Shown here piece by piece: positions 32,893 through 41,992 of a stretch of DNA of 64,000 nucleotides (positions within the stretch are counted from its first letter, which is position 1; every line of letters starts with the position of its first letter). This stretch comes from CAITNM01 sp021298215. GTDB taxonomy: Bacteria; Pseudomonadota; Alphaproteobacteria; Paracaedibacterales; CAITNM01. Below the pieces are notes generated by a model, which worked only from the letters and a program-made list of their open reading frames with translations, had not been told where the DNA came from and ran no database searches. The position numbers and the translations under genes are program-made. The DNA lies in assembly GCA_046309815.1 (NCBI GenBank), contig JBKCOJ010000010.1:62001-126000 (forward strand), written 5' to 3'.

Positions 32893-34815
32893 ATGATTTA
32901 CTCAAAGCCTGAGCAAGATAAAAATTTTCTTGTTAACTCAACGAATTATCAACAACTGCATCAACAGGCATTTGCTGATCCAAATGCTTTTTGGCTTGAA
33001 ATGGCTAAGCGTTTAGAGTGGATAAAATTTCCAACCACATCAGGCAATTGGCAGTTTCAAAAACCTATATCTATTAAGTGGTTTGAAGACGGCCTTTTAA
33101 ATGTGGCCACTAATTGTGTGGATCGCCATGCAAAGGCAACGCCAGAAAAAACAGCCATTTTATGGGTGAACGATCAAGGTGCAAAAACGGTAGCTCTTTC
33201 GTATAGTGAGCTTTTAAAAGAAGTTAATGCCATGGCTCATGTGCTGCAATGTCTTGGCGTTCAAAAAGGTGATCGCGTTATCATTTATATGCCTATGATT
33301 TTAGAAACAGCTTATGCAATGCTTGCATGTGCACGAATTGGGGCTATTCATTCGGTGGTATTTGGGGGATTTTCACCTGAAAGCCTCGCCGGCCGTATTG
33401 AGGATTGCGGAGCAAAAATTGTGATCACGGCAAATGAAGGGGTGCGTGGTGGAAAGACAATTCCACTGAAAGCTAACGTTGATACAGCTCTTTTGCAAAC
33501 GCTACAGGTGAAAAAAGTACTGGTGATCAATGGTACAACCACATCTGTTCCAATGGTTGTTGATCGTGATGTTGTGTATGAGCCTGATTATAGTAAAACA
33601 GTGGATCCGGTTGCAATGAATGCCGAGGATCCCTTGTTTATTCTGTACACCTCAGGATCAACGGGTAAGCCAAAAGGCGTACTGCACACAAGTGGAGGCT
33701 ACTTAACCTATGCCAGCTTAACGCAGCAATGGATATTTGACTGTAAAGAAGATGATGTGTATTGGTGCACAGCAGACGTTGGTTGGATTACAGGTCATTC
33801 CTACGTGATTTATGGGCCGCTTGCAAATGGTGCTACAACCGTAATGTTTGAGGGGGTTCCCAATTATCCAAAGCCAGATCGTTTATGGAAAATTATTGAT
33901 GATTTAAAGGTCAGTATTTTTTATACGGCACCTACCGCTATACGTAGCCTTATGCAGGCGGGCGATGAGTGGTTGCAAACAACAACGCGTGATTCATTAC
34001 GAATACTTGGTTCTGTTGGAGAGCCTATCAACCAAGAAGCTTGGGAATGGTATTATCAAAAAGTTGGTAAAACGCGTTGCCCGATTGTCGATACCTGGTG
34101 GCAGACGGAAACAGGTGGGATTTTGATAACGCCTTTGCCAGGTATCAATAATCTGAAGCCAAGCTCTGCAACAACACCATTTTTTGGAATTCAGCCTGTT
34201 TTACTAAATGAGCAAGGTCAAGAAGTTCATGAAAAAGCAGCTGAAGGTAGATTAGCTTTAAAGGCATCATGGCCTGGACAAATGCGCACGGTATATGGAG
34301 ACCATGCTCGCTTTGAGGAAACATATTTTAGCCAATTCCCCGGATATTATTTCAGTGGTGATGGGGCAAAGCGTGATGAAGATGGTGACTATTGGATTAC
34401 AGGTCGTGTTGATGATGTTTTAAATGTTTCAGGGCATCGCTTAGGCACAGCAGAAATCGAAACGGCAGCTACGCATGATCATTCTATTATTGAAACGGCT
34501 GTCGTTGGTTTTCCTCATGCCATAAAAGGGGAAGGTATTATGGTTTTTGCAATTCCTGCAGGCAATACGGTGCATAAAGAAGAAGAGTTAAGATCTATTA
34601 TAAGAGGAAGCATTCGTTCCCAAATTGGCCCTATTGCAAATCCTGATGAAATTCATATTGTTAAAGGTCTGCCAAAAACGCGATCTGGTAAAATTATGCG
34701 AAGAATTTTGCGATGCATTGCAAGATCAGAATTTGAAAAAATTGGCGATGTGAGTACACTTGCTGATCCTTTAATTGTTGAGCATATTATTGAGGTTGTG
34801 TGTGCCAAGGCATGA
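32893..34815 (+). CDS. acsA: Acetyl-CoA synthetase
   Basis: Activates acetate to acetyl-CoA via acetyl-adenylate. The AMP-binding signature YTSGSTGKPKGVLH, VGWITGHSY, DTWWQTETGG and the C-terminal acetylatable-lysine motif KTRSGKIMRR are present. At 640 residues it is full length. The 3' end overlaps ctaG by 14 bases. It lets the cell feed on host-derived acetate. Confidence 0.95.
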   Translation: MIYSKPEQDKNFLVNSTNYQQLHQQAFADPNAFWLEMAKRLEWIKFPTTSGNWQFQKPISIKWFEDGLLNVATNCVDRHAKATPEKTAILWVNDQGAKTVALSYSELLKEVNAMAHVLQCLGVQKGDRVIIYMPMILETAYAMLACARIGAIHSVVFGGFSPESLAGRIEDCGAKIVITANEGVRGGKTIPLKANVDTALLQTLQVKKVLVINGTTTSVPMVVDRDVVYEPDYSKTVDPVAMNAEDPLFILYTSGSTGKPKGVLHTSGGYLTYASLTQQWIFDCKEDDVYWCTADVGWITGHSYVIYGPLANGATTVMFEGVPNYPKPDRLWKIIDDLKVSIFYTAPTAIRSLMQAGDEWLQTTTRDSLRILGSVGEPINQEAWEWYYQKVGKTRCPIVDTWWQTETGGILITPLPGINNLKPSSATTPFFGIQPVLLNEQGQEVHEKAAEGRLALKASWPGQMRTVYGDHARFEETYFSQFPGYYFSGDGAKRDEDGDYWITGRVDDVLNVSGHRLGTAEIETAATHDHSIIETAVVGFPHAIKGEGIMVFAIPAGNTVHKEEELRSIIRGSIRSQIGPIANPDEIHIVKGLPKTRSGKIMRRILRCIARSEFEKIGDVSTLADPLIVEHIIEVVCAKA

Positions 34816-35338
34816 TCGCTTAACCTTTATTTTTCTAGCCTTTTGGTTTCTTATCATGTTTGCATTGGCCTTTGCGTCCGTACCTTTATATAAAGTCTTT
34901 TGTCAAAAAACAGGGTTTGGAGGGACACCTAAAATCAACACAGAAAAATCCTCCAAAACCGTGAATCGAGAAATTGGGGTTCGATTTATTGCAAACACGC
35001 ATCGTGATTTACCGTGGGAATTCTCTCCGATGCAGCATACGGTCCGACTAAAAATAGGAGAAAATGGACTCGCCTATTATAAAGTAAAGAATGTTTCGCA
35101 AAAGCCTATTGTAGGGATGGCAACTTATAATGTATCTCCTGATGTTGCAGGGCAATATTTTAATAAGGTTTTTTGCTTTTGTTTTGAAGAGCAAAAACTT
35201 GAGCCGGGTGAGTCAATGGAAATGCCTGTTCAATTCTTTATTGATCCAGCTTTTGCTGATGATCCGTTACTAAAGAATATAGAAGAAATTACTCTTTCTT
35301 ATACATTTTTTGAGTTTAATAAGACAAAGAAGAAATAA
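34802..35338 (+). CDS. ctaG: Cytochrome c oxidase assembly protein CtaG (Cox11)
   Basis: Copper chaperone for the CuB site of cytochrome c oxidase. One N-terminal membrane helix (residues ~8-30), then a periplasmic domain with the copper motif CFCFEEQ and VPLYKVFCQKTGFGGT. I chose the GTG at 34802 with GAGG upstream (178 residues); the frame is open to 34775. The usual coxB/coxC neighbours are absent. Confidence 0.92.
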   Translation: MPRHDRLTFIFLAFWFLIMFALAFASVPLYKVFCQKTGFGGTPKINTEKSSKTVNREIGVRFIANTHRDLPWEFSPMQHTVRLKIGENGLAYYKVKNVSQKPIVGMATYNVSPDVAGQYFNKVFCFCFEEQKLEPGESMEMPVQFFIDPAFADDPLLKNIEEITLSYTFFEFNKTKKK

Positions 35339-35470
35339 ATTATATCATCTTGTCAACAGAATTAATCTAATAATTTTAATAAAAATTTAACGTATTGACC
35401 TATCTATGCATTTTAAGGATATTAAACATGCATAAAAAGCATATCTTGTGAATTTATAAAGGGGGGACAT

Positions 35471-35932
35471 ATGAAAACACATGGATGGTCAGGGGCAGAC
35501 ATTAGTAAGGCCCGAAATTATTTTATTGCAGGTTTGCCTATTAAGGATATAGCCAAAGAAATGAATCGCACGCCAACAGCAATTAACAAGGCATTGAGTA
35601 GATTTAAAATACGTCCAAACAAGATAAGAGAGCAAGAAATACGTCTTTGCTATCGACCGCAAAAGAGCTATCTGATTGAGAAGCCTTCTTTTGAACTAAA
35701 TGCCCTGCGAAATGAAGTTGATAATTGGGTAGGGTTTTGGAAACTGTGCGAATATCTGGGGCAGCAAAAGGTTTGCTTTTATGAAACAACTAGAAATGGA
35801 ACATCGTTGATAGATCGTCAATTTAAGGTTGGTGAAAAAATCTTGAACGCGCAACAGCTCATGATCTTGGCAAACAAAATCCGCCTTGAAAATAATTTAA
35901 GGCCTTTTTTCGTAAGGGGGCTTTCATGGTGA
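35471..35932 (+). CDS. Putative DNA-binding regulator (helix-turn-helix N-terminus)
   Basis: A 153-residue protein whose first 50 residues (WSGADISKARNYFIAGLPIKDI, then AKEMNRTPTAINKALSRFKI) look like a Myb/GcrA-style helix-turn-helix. The C-terminal part is not recognised. AAAGGGGGGACAT precedes the ATG, a very strong ribosome-binding site. Its stop overlaps the next gene by 7 bases. Function inferred only from the HTH. Confidence 0.55.
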   Translation: MKTHGWSGADISKARNYFIAGLPIKDIAKEMNRTPTAINKALSRFKIRPNKIREQEIRLCYRPQKSYLIEKPSFELNALRNEVDNWVGFWKLCEYLGQQKVCFYETTRNGTSLIDRQFKVGEKILNAQQLMILANKIRLENNLRPFFVRGLSW

Positions 35933-36438
35933 AGAAAAGCACGCGAAAAAAATGTGAAAGTAATGAGCAGTCAACTTTTTGGGAAAACATTTTTAATGCA
36001 GCAAATGAAGGAAGTTTTCTGCATCAACTTTATAAGAACGAACAAATCAACGAGTCACATTTCCAGGCAGGTTTAGCTTTTGAAAAACTGTATAGATTAG
36101 CAATGCGAAGCTTAAATATTTGTAGCCGTGTTCATACTTCTAGCCAACGCTGGGATCAGCTTTATGGGATAACACATGATAAATTTAGCTATCAAAAAAT
36201 TGAAGGACTTTGGCGTCTTCTTTTAAGAGCGTTAGATCCTATATATCATGATGGGCTTTCAATGCGTGAAATAGCATTTAGTTTGATTTTGCTGTCACAG
36301 AAAAAAAGTTATTCCCTAAACGATATTAAGAAAACGCTAGGGTATATACAATCTATTTGGGAGAAAATTGAGAATACACCGTATCATTTAGGGCTGTATT
36401 CTTCTAAGAATTCTTTAAAAATGAAGAGTTTTAAATAG
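35926..36438 (+). CDS. Unknown protein, distantly DUF6456-like
   Basis: A 170-residue protein, basic and helical. The segment AGLAFEKLYRLAMRSLNICSRVHTSSQRWD recalls the conserved region of DUF6456 proteins, which follow HTH proteins in Alphaproteobacteria, but the match is weak. It is translationally coupled to the preceding HTH gene. Confidence 0.5.
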   Translation: MVKKSTRKKCESNEQSTFWENIFNAANEGSFLHQLYKNEQINESHFQAGLAFEKLYRLAMRSLNICSRVHTSSQRWDQLYGITHDKFSYQKIEGLWRLLLRALDPIYHDGLSMREIAFSLILLSQKKSYSLNDIKKTLGYIQSIWEKIENTPYHLGLYSSKNSLKMKSFK

Positions 36439-36500
36439 GAGGATCTGGTCACCTTTTTAAAGATCGCCTATTATTTATAAAACGGAAGTGAGGGTAATAT

Positions 36501-37181
36501 TTGAAGAGCATTTGCATTATAGGAAACGGTCGCATGGGAAATGCTATTAAAGAAATACTTTCTGACCAATATAAAAGCTATCAGTATTCGCGATTAACAA
36601 AGGAAAATCTTGACGATTTTTTGAAGAATCTCCGCATCAGTGATGGCGTTATTGATGCAAGTCATCCTGATAATATTGAGAGCGCTTTAGAAGATTGTTT
36701 GACGCATAAAAAGCCTTACTTGTGCTGCACAACAGGTCTTCGTGAATCTCATTTTGAGCATCTTAAAAAAGCTGGAAAAGAGATTCCCGTTCTGTACGCG
36801 GCGAATACAAGTCTTGGAATTGCAATTTTAAAGAAAGCAGCAGCACTTGTTTCTAAAGTATTAGGGAATGAAGCAGATATTAAAATTTTTGAGAAACATC
36901 ACGCCTTAAAAAAAGATGCGCCTTCCGGAACAGCATTAGAATTAGGAAAAACGATTGCGCAAACAGGATATTTGGAAACGTCTATTCAATATGAGAGTGT
37001 TCGTGAAGGCGACATTATTGGAGAGCACATGGTTCAGTTCACGTTTGAAGATGAAATTATTCAACTTAACCATGAATGCTTAAATCGCAATGTCTTTGCT
37101 AAAGGTGCACTTAAGGCAGCGCACTGGTTATTTAAACAACCGCCGGGATTTTATACTTTAAACGATGTATTAGGAATGTGA
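36501..37181 (+). CDS. dapB: 4-hydroxy-tetrahydrodipicolinate reductase
   Basis: Second step of the diaminopimelate/lysine branch. NAD(P) motif CIIGNGRMGNAI, the catalytic EKHHALKKDAPSGTALEL and the GxR-type C-terminus are clear. At 226 residues it is on the short side (usually 240-270). TTG start with GAGG seven bases before. Its stop overlaps the rpe start by one base. Confidence 0.93.
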   Translation: MKSICIIGNGRMGNAIKEILSDQYKSYQYSRLTKENLDDFLKNLRISDGVIDASHPDNIESALEDCLTHKKPYLCCTTGLRESHFEHLKKAGKEIPVLYAANTSLGIAILKKAAALVSKVLGNEADIKIFEKHHALKKDAPSGTALELGKTIAQTGYLETSIQYESVREGDIIGEHMVQFTFEDEIIQLNHECLNRNVFAKGALKAAHWLFKQPPGFYTLNDVLGM

Positions 37182-37843
37182 TGAAAGATAATAAAAAGTC
37201 TGTACTGATAGCTCCTTCTTTAATGGCTGCTAATATGTTGTCTTTAAAAGATGAAGTCAAAGCCGTTGAAATCGCAGGAGCGGATTGGTTACACCTTGAT
37301 ATTATGGATGGGCATTTTGTGCCAAATTTAACATTTGGTCCTGATATTATTAAACAACTACGAGCTGTTTCTTCGCTGCCTTTTGATGTGCATTTAATGG
37401 TAGAGCCGGTGGAATTATGTATCGATTTATATCAAAAAGCAGGAGCTGATCATATAACGATTCATGCTGAAGCGACTTCTGACTTAAAAAAAAATCTTGA
37501 AAATATTAGAAATTTAGGATGCAAAGCTGGGGTATCCCTAAAGCCAGAAACCCCTGTAGATCGTATTATTGAGACACTAAATATAATTGATTTAGTGCTA
37601 GTTATGAGTGTTAATCCAGGATTTTATGGTCAGGCTTTTATTCCATCTACTTTGGAAAAAATTAGCCAATTAAAAAAGCTAAGAGAAGAAAAAAAATTAG
37701 ATTTTCTTATCGTCGTAGATGGGGGTATTAATGTTCAAAATTCTTCAGCTATCATTAAAGCAGGTGCTGATGTAATGGTAGCAGGCAATAGTGTATTTAA
37801 GCAGCAAAACTATCAACAAGCGATATATGATTTAAGAAACTGA
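37181..37843 (+). CDS. rpe: Ribulose-phosphate 3-epimerase
   Basis: Interconverts ribulose-5-phosphate and xylulose-5-phosphate. TIM-barrel motifs IAPSLMAANM, WLHLDIMDGHFVPNLTFG, FDVHLMVEP, VNPGFYGQAF and VVDGGI carry the metal ligands and catalytic aspartates. 220 residues. ATG 37181 (TGATG overlap with dapB). A second, exported copy follows. Confidence 0.95.
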   Translation: MKDNKKSVLIAPSLMAANMLSLKDEVKAVEIAGADWLHLDIMDGHFVPNLTFGPDIIKQLRAVSSLPFDVHLMVEPVELCIDLYQKAGADHITIHAEATSDLKKNLENIRNLGCKAGVSLKPETPVDRIIETLNIIDLVLVMSVNPGFYGQAFIPSTLEKISQLKKLREEKKLDFLIVVDGGINVQNSSAIIKAGADVMVAGNSVFKQQNYQQAIYDLRN

Positions 37844-37867
37844 AAACAAAGCCTTAAGGAAAAGTGC

Positions 37868-38776
37868 ATGAAATATTTTTTAAAACTATTTTTTGTGGCA
37901 ACTTTTTGGTGTGACGTGAGTATGTTCGCAAGTATGTGTGATGGTGTTTTAGATCCTACTCGTGATAACCGTTCAAGGTTGGTGAGGACGAGTTTCCCAT
38001 GCGATCTATGCGTTGATGAGAGAATTACTGTAAGATATCTTACTGTAAGTAAGCCTAAGAAAAAGCAAAGACATGAGGATGGTAGAGCAGAGCAGAGACG
38101 AGTTTTGATAGCTCCTTCTTTATTGGCATCTCTACTAGTAGCAGCTCAGCCTCCTTTTATGAATGAACTGGCAAAAGTATCCAGAGCTGGCGCTCACTGG
38201 ATTCATATAGATATAGGAGGTGAGCAATATTCACCATGTCCAAAGACTATTGAGCTCTATACTAAACTTTTTCCCGATTTGCCATTTGATTTGCATATGT
38301 TGAGGAACCCTACACAAAATATTAAATTGTATAAAAAAACGGGTGTCGCACGGATGACTATACCTTATGAGGAAGACACTCCTAAGTTGTATGTAAATAT
38401 TACGCACATTAAAGGGAGTCAATGTAAATCAGGTATTGCAATTAGCCCAAAAACACCTGTTGAATGTTTAGAGCCTTATCTTTCTTTTGTGGATCATGTG
38501 ACGGTGATGGGGGTTAAACCTGGTAATTCTGGGCAAGATTTTATTCCTGAAACACTAAGAAAAATTTCTCAAGTAAAGGAATTAAGAGGAGCTTTAGGCT
38601 TGAATTTTTTAATTGTTGTAGATGGTGGAGTGAGAGTTGAAAATGCAATTCATATTATAACAGCTGGAGCTGATGTTTTAGTGGCAGGAAGCAGTGTATT
38701 TGTTATTGGAAAAAAAGATTATGGAGGTACTATTAGTGCTTTATCCAATGGTGCGGCATGTAATGTTAGGCGCTGA
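37868..38776 (+). CDS. Exported ribulose-phosphate 3-epimerase paralogue
   Basis: Residues 1-21 are a hydrophobic signal peptide, 22-78 a new extension ending in a basic stretch (KPKKKQRHEDGRAEQRR), and 79-~290 an epimerase barrel close to the upstream rpe (IAPSLL, VKPGNSGQDFIPETL, VVDGGVRVENA). The four metal ligands are conserved as H113, D115, H143 and D252. The MDGHFVPN loop is replaced by GGEQYSPC and the HAEA motif by PYEE, so activity may be altered. It arose by tandem duplication. An exported pentose-phosphate enzyme is unusual. Confidence 0.8.
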   Translation: MKYFLKLFFVATFWCDVSMFASMCDGVLDPTRDNRSRLVRTSFPCDLCVDERITVRYLTVSKPKKKQRHEDGRAEQRRVLIAPSLLASLLVAAQPPFMNELAKVSRAGAHWIHIDIGGEQYSPCPKTIELYTKLFPDLPFDLHMLRNPTQNIKLYKKTGVARMTIPYEEDTPKLYVNITHIKGSQCKSGIAISPKTPVECLEPYLSFVDHVTVMGVKPGNSGQDFIPETLRKISQVKELRGALGLNFLIVVDGGVRVENAIHIITAGADVLVAGSSVFVIGKKDYGGTISALSNGAACNVRR

Positions 38777-39565
38777 AAATCTTTCTCTAGCTCTGCAACA
38801 GCAGTTTTATGCGCCAGTCCAGTTTAAGATGGCTGGTAACGCCGTTGAAGAAGCCGTGCTGGCATTTTTTGATTTTTTGAAAGAACCTGTGAAGCCACTA
38901 AAAAATATATCGATTTTTCGATTGCCCCCCAGCATCGTCGTGGGGATGTGGGCTATAAACATCGCGATGCAAATGATCATGTGTATAATGACAGTAAAGA
39001 ATTTTTTCATTTTCACCCAGCGCTTTTTGAGCACTATCCGGATTTTTTGAAAGCTAATCCGGTAGTCAATAATTTTGCGGAAAAGGCTAAGCCGATTTGG
39101 GATTTAGTGTACCTCACAGTGAAAGAGATTTTACAACGCTTTGAGGGGGATTTTCCAGGTGTTGTTGAGAAGGTTTTTGATACCAAATATCCACATATTC
39201 TGTTGCGGTTTTTAAAATATGAATGGGACGAGTCCGGTGAGTATTTAGCGAAACCTCACTTTGACGCAGGATCATGTACGTTGGCGATTGCTGAAAGTTG
39301 TCCAGGACTTAGGATAGGAAGCTGTCCAGAAAACCTTAAGCTTGTTGAGCATAAATCAGGAAATGCTATTTTTATGTTCTCCAGCAATTTCCAAAAAATA
39401 ATTGATGCGACGCATTTTTCGCCCGGATGGCATGATGTTATTCAATTGGATAAAGCACAAATTGGAAAATCTTATGCGCGCTGGGCTGTTGTTGCTTTTA
39501 TTGACGCTCACAGCGTTGAAGCTTTACCAAGAGAAGAAACTCATAAGTGGTTTAAAACTGCTTAA
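38763..39565 (+). pseudogene. 2OG-Fe(II) oxygenase gene interrupted by a frameshift
   Basis: Two frames together make one isopenicillin-N-synthase-like oxygenase. The first starts at ATG 38763 and is good to ~38900. The second continues as YIDFSIAPQHRRGDVGYKHR, with iron ligands in KPHFDAG and a distal His in FSPGWHDV, plus an Arg in SYARWAV, to the stop at 39565. The switch falls in the A6 run at 38900-38905; one more A would restore a single ~267-residue protein. It may be a pseudogene, a sequencing error, or a gene rescued by transcriptional slippage. Confidence 0.65.
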
Positions 39566-39590
39566 ACACTCGAAGCTTCTTCTAATCCCT
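39564..39590. repeat. 27 bp direct repeat, left copy
   Basis: Identical over 27 bases to 42475-42501, same orientation (begins AAACACTCGAAGCTTC). The right copy is the 3' coding end of an MFS gene (reads GLEEASSV on the minus strand). This left copy directly follows the oxygenase stop. The repeats bound a 2.9 kb segment. Confidence 0.9.
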
Positions 39591-39937
39591 TAATCATTAA
39601 TTTCTTTAGGCTTTTTTATAGTAGGAATAAAATGCTTTGTATGATTCTCAAATGGACTGAAAAAGGTAAAAATTTCAATTTTGACTCCGTGGAGTTTTTC
39701 AAATGCTCTAATGGAAAAGCGAAGATTATCAGAGGCACGTTGAATTTGCTCTTCAATTGTATACATCTCCGCATATTGCTCATCTTCTCGTAACGTTCGT
39801 GCTGCATTTTCCATGCGTCCCATAAAAGCCATAACTTCTTCTAAGCAAATACCTACCTTTGGCCAAGTAGTTACCCGAGATCTCTCTTGATTTGGTAATA
39901 CTTCCTCTTTTTGATCTAAAGAATTTGATCTCTTCAT
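39590..39937 (-). CDS. Unknown protein next to the S24 repressor
   Basis: A 115-residue protein, charged and helical (EEVMAFMGRMENAARTLREDE, with a likely coiled coil). I prefer the ATG at 39937, about eight bases behind AGGGGA; a TTG at 39943 is in frame. It is divergent from the S24-type regulator with two dyads between. No family recognised. Confidence 0.5.
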   Translation of the reverse strand: MKRSNSLDQKEEVLPNQERSRVTTWPKVGICLEEVMAFMGRMENAARTLREDEQYAEMYTIEEQIQRASDNLRFSIRAFEKLHGVKIEIFTFFSPFENHTKHFIPTIKKPKEIND

Positions 39938-40007
39938 AATCAATGTCCCCTAGTTTTGTATAAATTTTTTTATTTGAGGCCACTATAACGTATTTTTACG
40001 CCTTGTA

Positions 40008-40042
40008 AACACAAAAAAATATTTTTGACTATTTTTTGTGTT
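40008..40042. promoter_or_regulatory. Operator-like dyad 1 in the repressor promoter region
   Basis: AACACAAAAAAAT (40008-40020) and ATTTTTTGTGTT (40031-40042) are inverted repeats with one missing base. They lie between the two divergent genes at 39937 and 40112. Confidence 0.4.
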
Positions 40043-40051
40043 TTTTGTGAA

Positions 40052-40075
40052 CGATTTGACTTTTTAGTTAAATCG
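40052..40075. promoter_or_regulatory. Operator-like dyad 2 in the repressor promoter region
   Basis: CGATTTGACT and AGTTAAATCG are arms of a 10-4-10 dyad with one mismatch, 37 bp before the repressor start. A self-binding operator is plausible. Confidence 0.45.
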
Positions 40076-40111
40076 ACTACTTTTATAAAAAACTTAAAGC
40101 GTGCGTGATTT

Positions 40112-40741
40112 TTGGGTAAAATAAATTCATTAAGCACTATTGCGGATAGAATCCGCTTCTTGAGAAGCCTTACAGGACTTAAAAGAGAAGAGGTGGAGCT
40201 TCGTCATCATATAACAAAGAGCTCTTTAGAGAAGTGGGAGAATGGTAGAGCAAACATTAGTGCTAAAAATATAGCTCGCTTAATTAATATGGCACTGGAT
40301 TATTCTATTGAGTGCACACCCGAATGGCTTATCCATGGTGATGGTAATTCCCCAAAAACTATTACATTATCTTCTTTGGGAGAACAACAAGTTCGTGTTG
40401 GCAATACAATAGAAATGCTACTAAGAGACTTAAATTATTTTAAGACAACTTATCCTCAAGGGCTAACGTTAATGGTTTCAGATGATTCTATGGCTGATCA
40501 TTATACAAATGGAGATTTTGTTGGTGGGCTGCCTGTTGATCTGAATAGCTTAAAGGAATACCTTGACTATGCATGTATTGTGCAGACAGCAGACGGAAAA
40601 ATGCGACTACGTCGTATTGGATATGATGGCTCTTGGTTTTTATATGGCACAAACACACGACATAAAGGATCTCCTTACTTAGAAAAAAATGTCACTATTA
40701 CTAATGCAGCTCCAGTGTTTTGGCATCGTATAAAGCTATAA
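40112..40741 (+). CDS. Phage-type repressor with HTH and S24-like domain
   Basis: A 209-residue protein. Residues ~8-75 form an XRE-type HTH (RIRFLRSLTGLKREEVELRHHITKSSLEKWENG...). Residues ~110-209 match the S24/LexA-CI fold (LTLMVSDDSMADHYTNGDFVGG). The SDDSM serine corresponds to the nucleophile position; whether the lysine exists for self-cleavage is unclear. TTG start, no clear ribosome-binding site. Two dyads upstream are candidate operators. Likely a relic of mobile DNA. Confidence 0.75.
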   Translation: MGKINSLSTIADRIRFLRSLTGLKREEVELRHHITKSSLEKWENGRANISAKNIARLINMALDYSIECTPEWLIHGDGNSPKTITLSSLGEQQVRVGNTIEMLLRDLNYFKTTYPQGLTLMVSDDSMADHYTNGDFVGGLPVDLNSLKEYLDYACIVQTADGKMRLRRIGYDGSWFLYGTNTRHKGSPYLEKNVTITNAAPVFWHRIKL

Positions 40742-41992
40742 GTCTTTAGTGTTACTGGAATTTTTTTCACTATTCTGTAAATAAAACCATAAAAAAGTTA
40801 TGAAAAATATGACGATAGGGGGAGCCATTTTATAATGTAATTTGTCTATAATAAAGCTCATTAACAAAAGTGTTGTGCTACCACTTAGAGCCATTCCTAA
40901 AGAAAACCCAGAGGCAACTCCTGTATAACGTACTTCTGGTGAAAATTGCTTCTGTAAAAAAGCATGGCATGGACCAACAAATGCTCCTACCCCTGCACCC
41001 AAAAGTATTTGTCCTAAAATAATAAAATTTGTATCTATCTTTTGGATAAGAAAAAAGCTAACCCAGCATGCTAAGGTGGTAAATAAAAAAGAGATAAATA
41101 ACGGCTGGTTTTTAAAGGATTTTATATCGTATAAATATCCAAAAATTAAACATGAAATCATAAAACTCAGCAATCCAAAAATATTATAAAAAAGGCTATT
41201 AGCTATCTGCACTCCAATGTATTTGGAGAGATAGATATTTAGAAAACCAAAAAGAGTATAGCACAGCAAGCCATTAAGTGCCCCGGTTAATATGGCTGAA
41301 ATGTATTGTTTAGGAAACCTTCTTGTTAATTCTACAATGGGTAGGGAATGTATCGTTTTTCTTGAGATAAAATCTTCCGTTTCACTGGCTATTTTTTTAA
41401 TATACAAACTAACAAAAATAATGCTCGTTCCTAAGAAAAAAGGAATTCTCCACCCATGCACGAAATTTGGAAAATTGTTAATAATAACTGCAGATATTGT
41501 CGCAAATAAAGCCCCAACAACACAAGAAGCTGATAGAAAACCACTAATTAAGCCTGGTCTAAAATTCATATGTTCTAACATAAAAACTCCAGCTCCGTTA
41601 TATCCACCACCAGTGCAGATGCCTTGGAACAATCTACAGAAGAGCAAAAGACAGGGAGCTGCGATGCCTATGCTTTTATAAGTAGGTAGCAGAGATATAA
41701 TCAGAGTTGGTAATCCTGACAGAATAATAGATAGCGTTAATGCTTCTTTTCTGCCGTATTTGTCTCCAATATGGCCAAAAGTGAGAGCTCCTAAGGGTCT
41801 TGTTATAAAAGCAGCTGAAAACGCAATAACACCGCCAAGAATCTCTGAAAAACTACTTTCTGGCGGGAAAAATAATTTACTTAATGTGCCAATATAGACA
41901 CCGCAAAGTGTAAAATTGTAAAAGGTGATGGCGTTTGCAAAAAGACAAGCTAAAATGACTTTTCTTTTTAAATTGAACTCAGTTGAGAACAT
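40736..41992 (-). CDS. MFS transporter (ProP-like) A
   Basis: A 418-residue permease with about 12 membrane segments. The loop motif GHIGDKYGRKEAL and the family opening ITFYNFTLCGVYIG are typical of the metabolite:H+ symporters related to ProP, expanded in intracellular Alphaproteobacteria. It is closely related to the gene at 42473. Its ATG lies in the end of the LuxR-like gene (25 bp overlap). Substrate unknown. Confidence 0.85.
   Translation of the reverse strand: MFSTEFNLKRKVILACLFANAITFYNFTLCGVYIGTLSKLFFPPESSFSEILGGVIAFSAAFITRPLGALTFGHIGDKYGRKEALTLSIILSGLPTLIISLLPTYKSIGIAAPCLLLFCRLFQGICTGGGYNGAGVFMLEHMNFRPGLISGFLSASCVVGALFATISAVIINNFPNFVHGWRIPFFLGTSIIFVSLYIKKIASETEDFISRKTIHSLPIVELTRRFPKQYISAILTGALNGLLCYTLFGFLNIYLSKYIGVQIANSLFYNIFGLLSFMISCLIFGYLYDIKSFKNQPLFISFLFTTLACWVSFFLIQKIDTNFIILGQILLGAGVGAFVGPCHAFLQKQFSPEVRYTGVASGFSLGMALSGSTTLLLMSFIIDKLHYKMAPPIVIFFITFLWFYLQNSEKNSSNTKDL

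Noticed and set aside
35471..36438. Prophage module
   Set aside because: Only an HTH protein and a weakly DUF6456-like protein are present; no phage structural or integrase genes.
38694..39050. 118-residue frame as a separate gene
   Set aside because: It begins inside the epimerase paralogue and its useful part is the N-terminal half of the frameshifted oxygenase.
39780..39983. 67-residue minus-strand frame overlapping the 115-residue gene
   Set aside because: It conflicts with the frame that has the better ribosome-binding site and is low-complexity Arg/Lys/Tyr.
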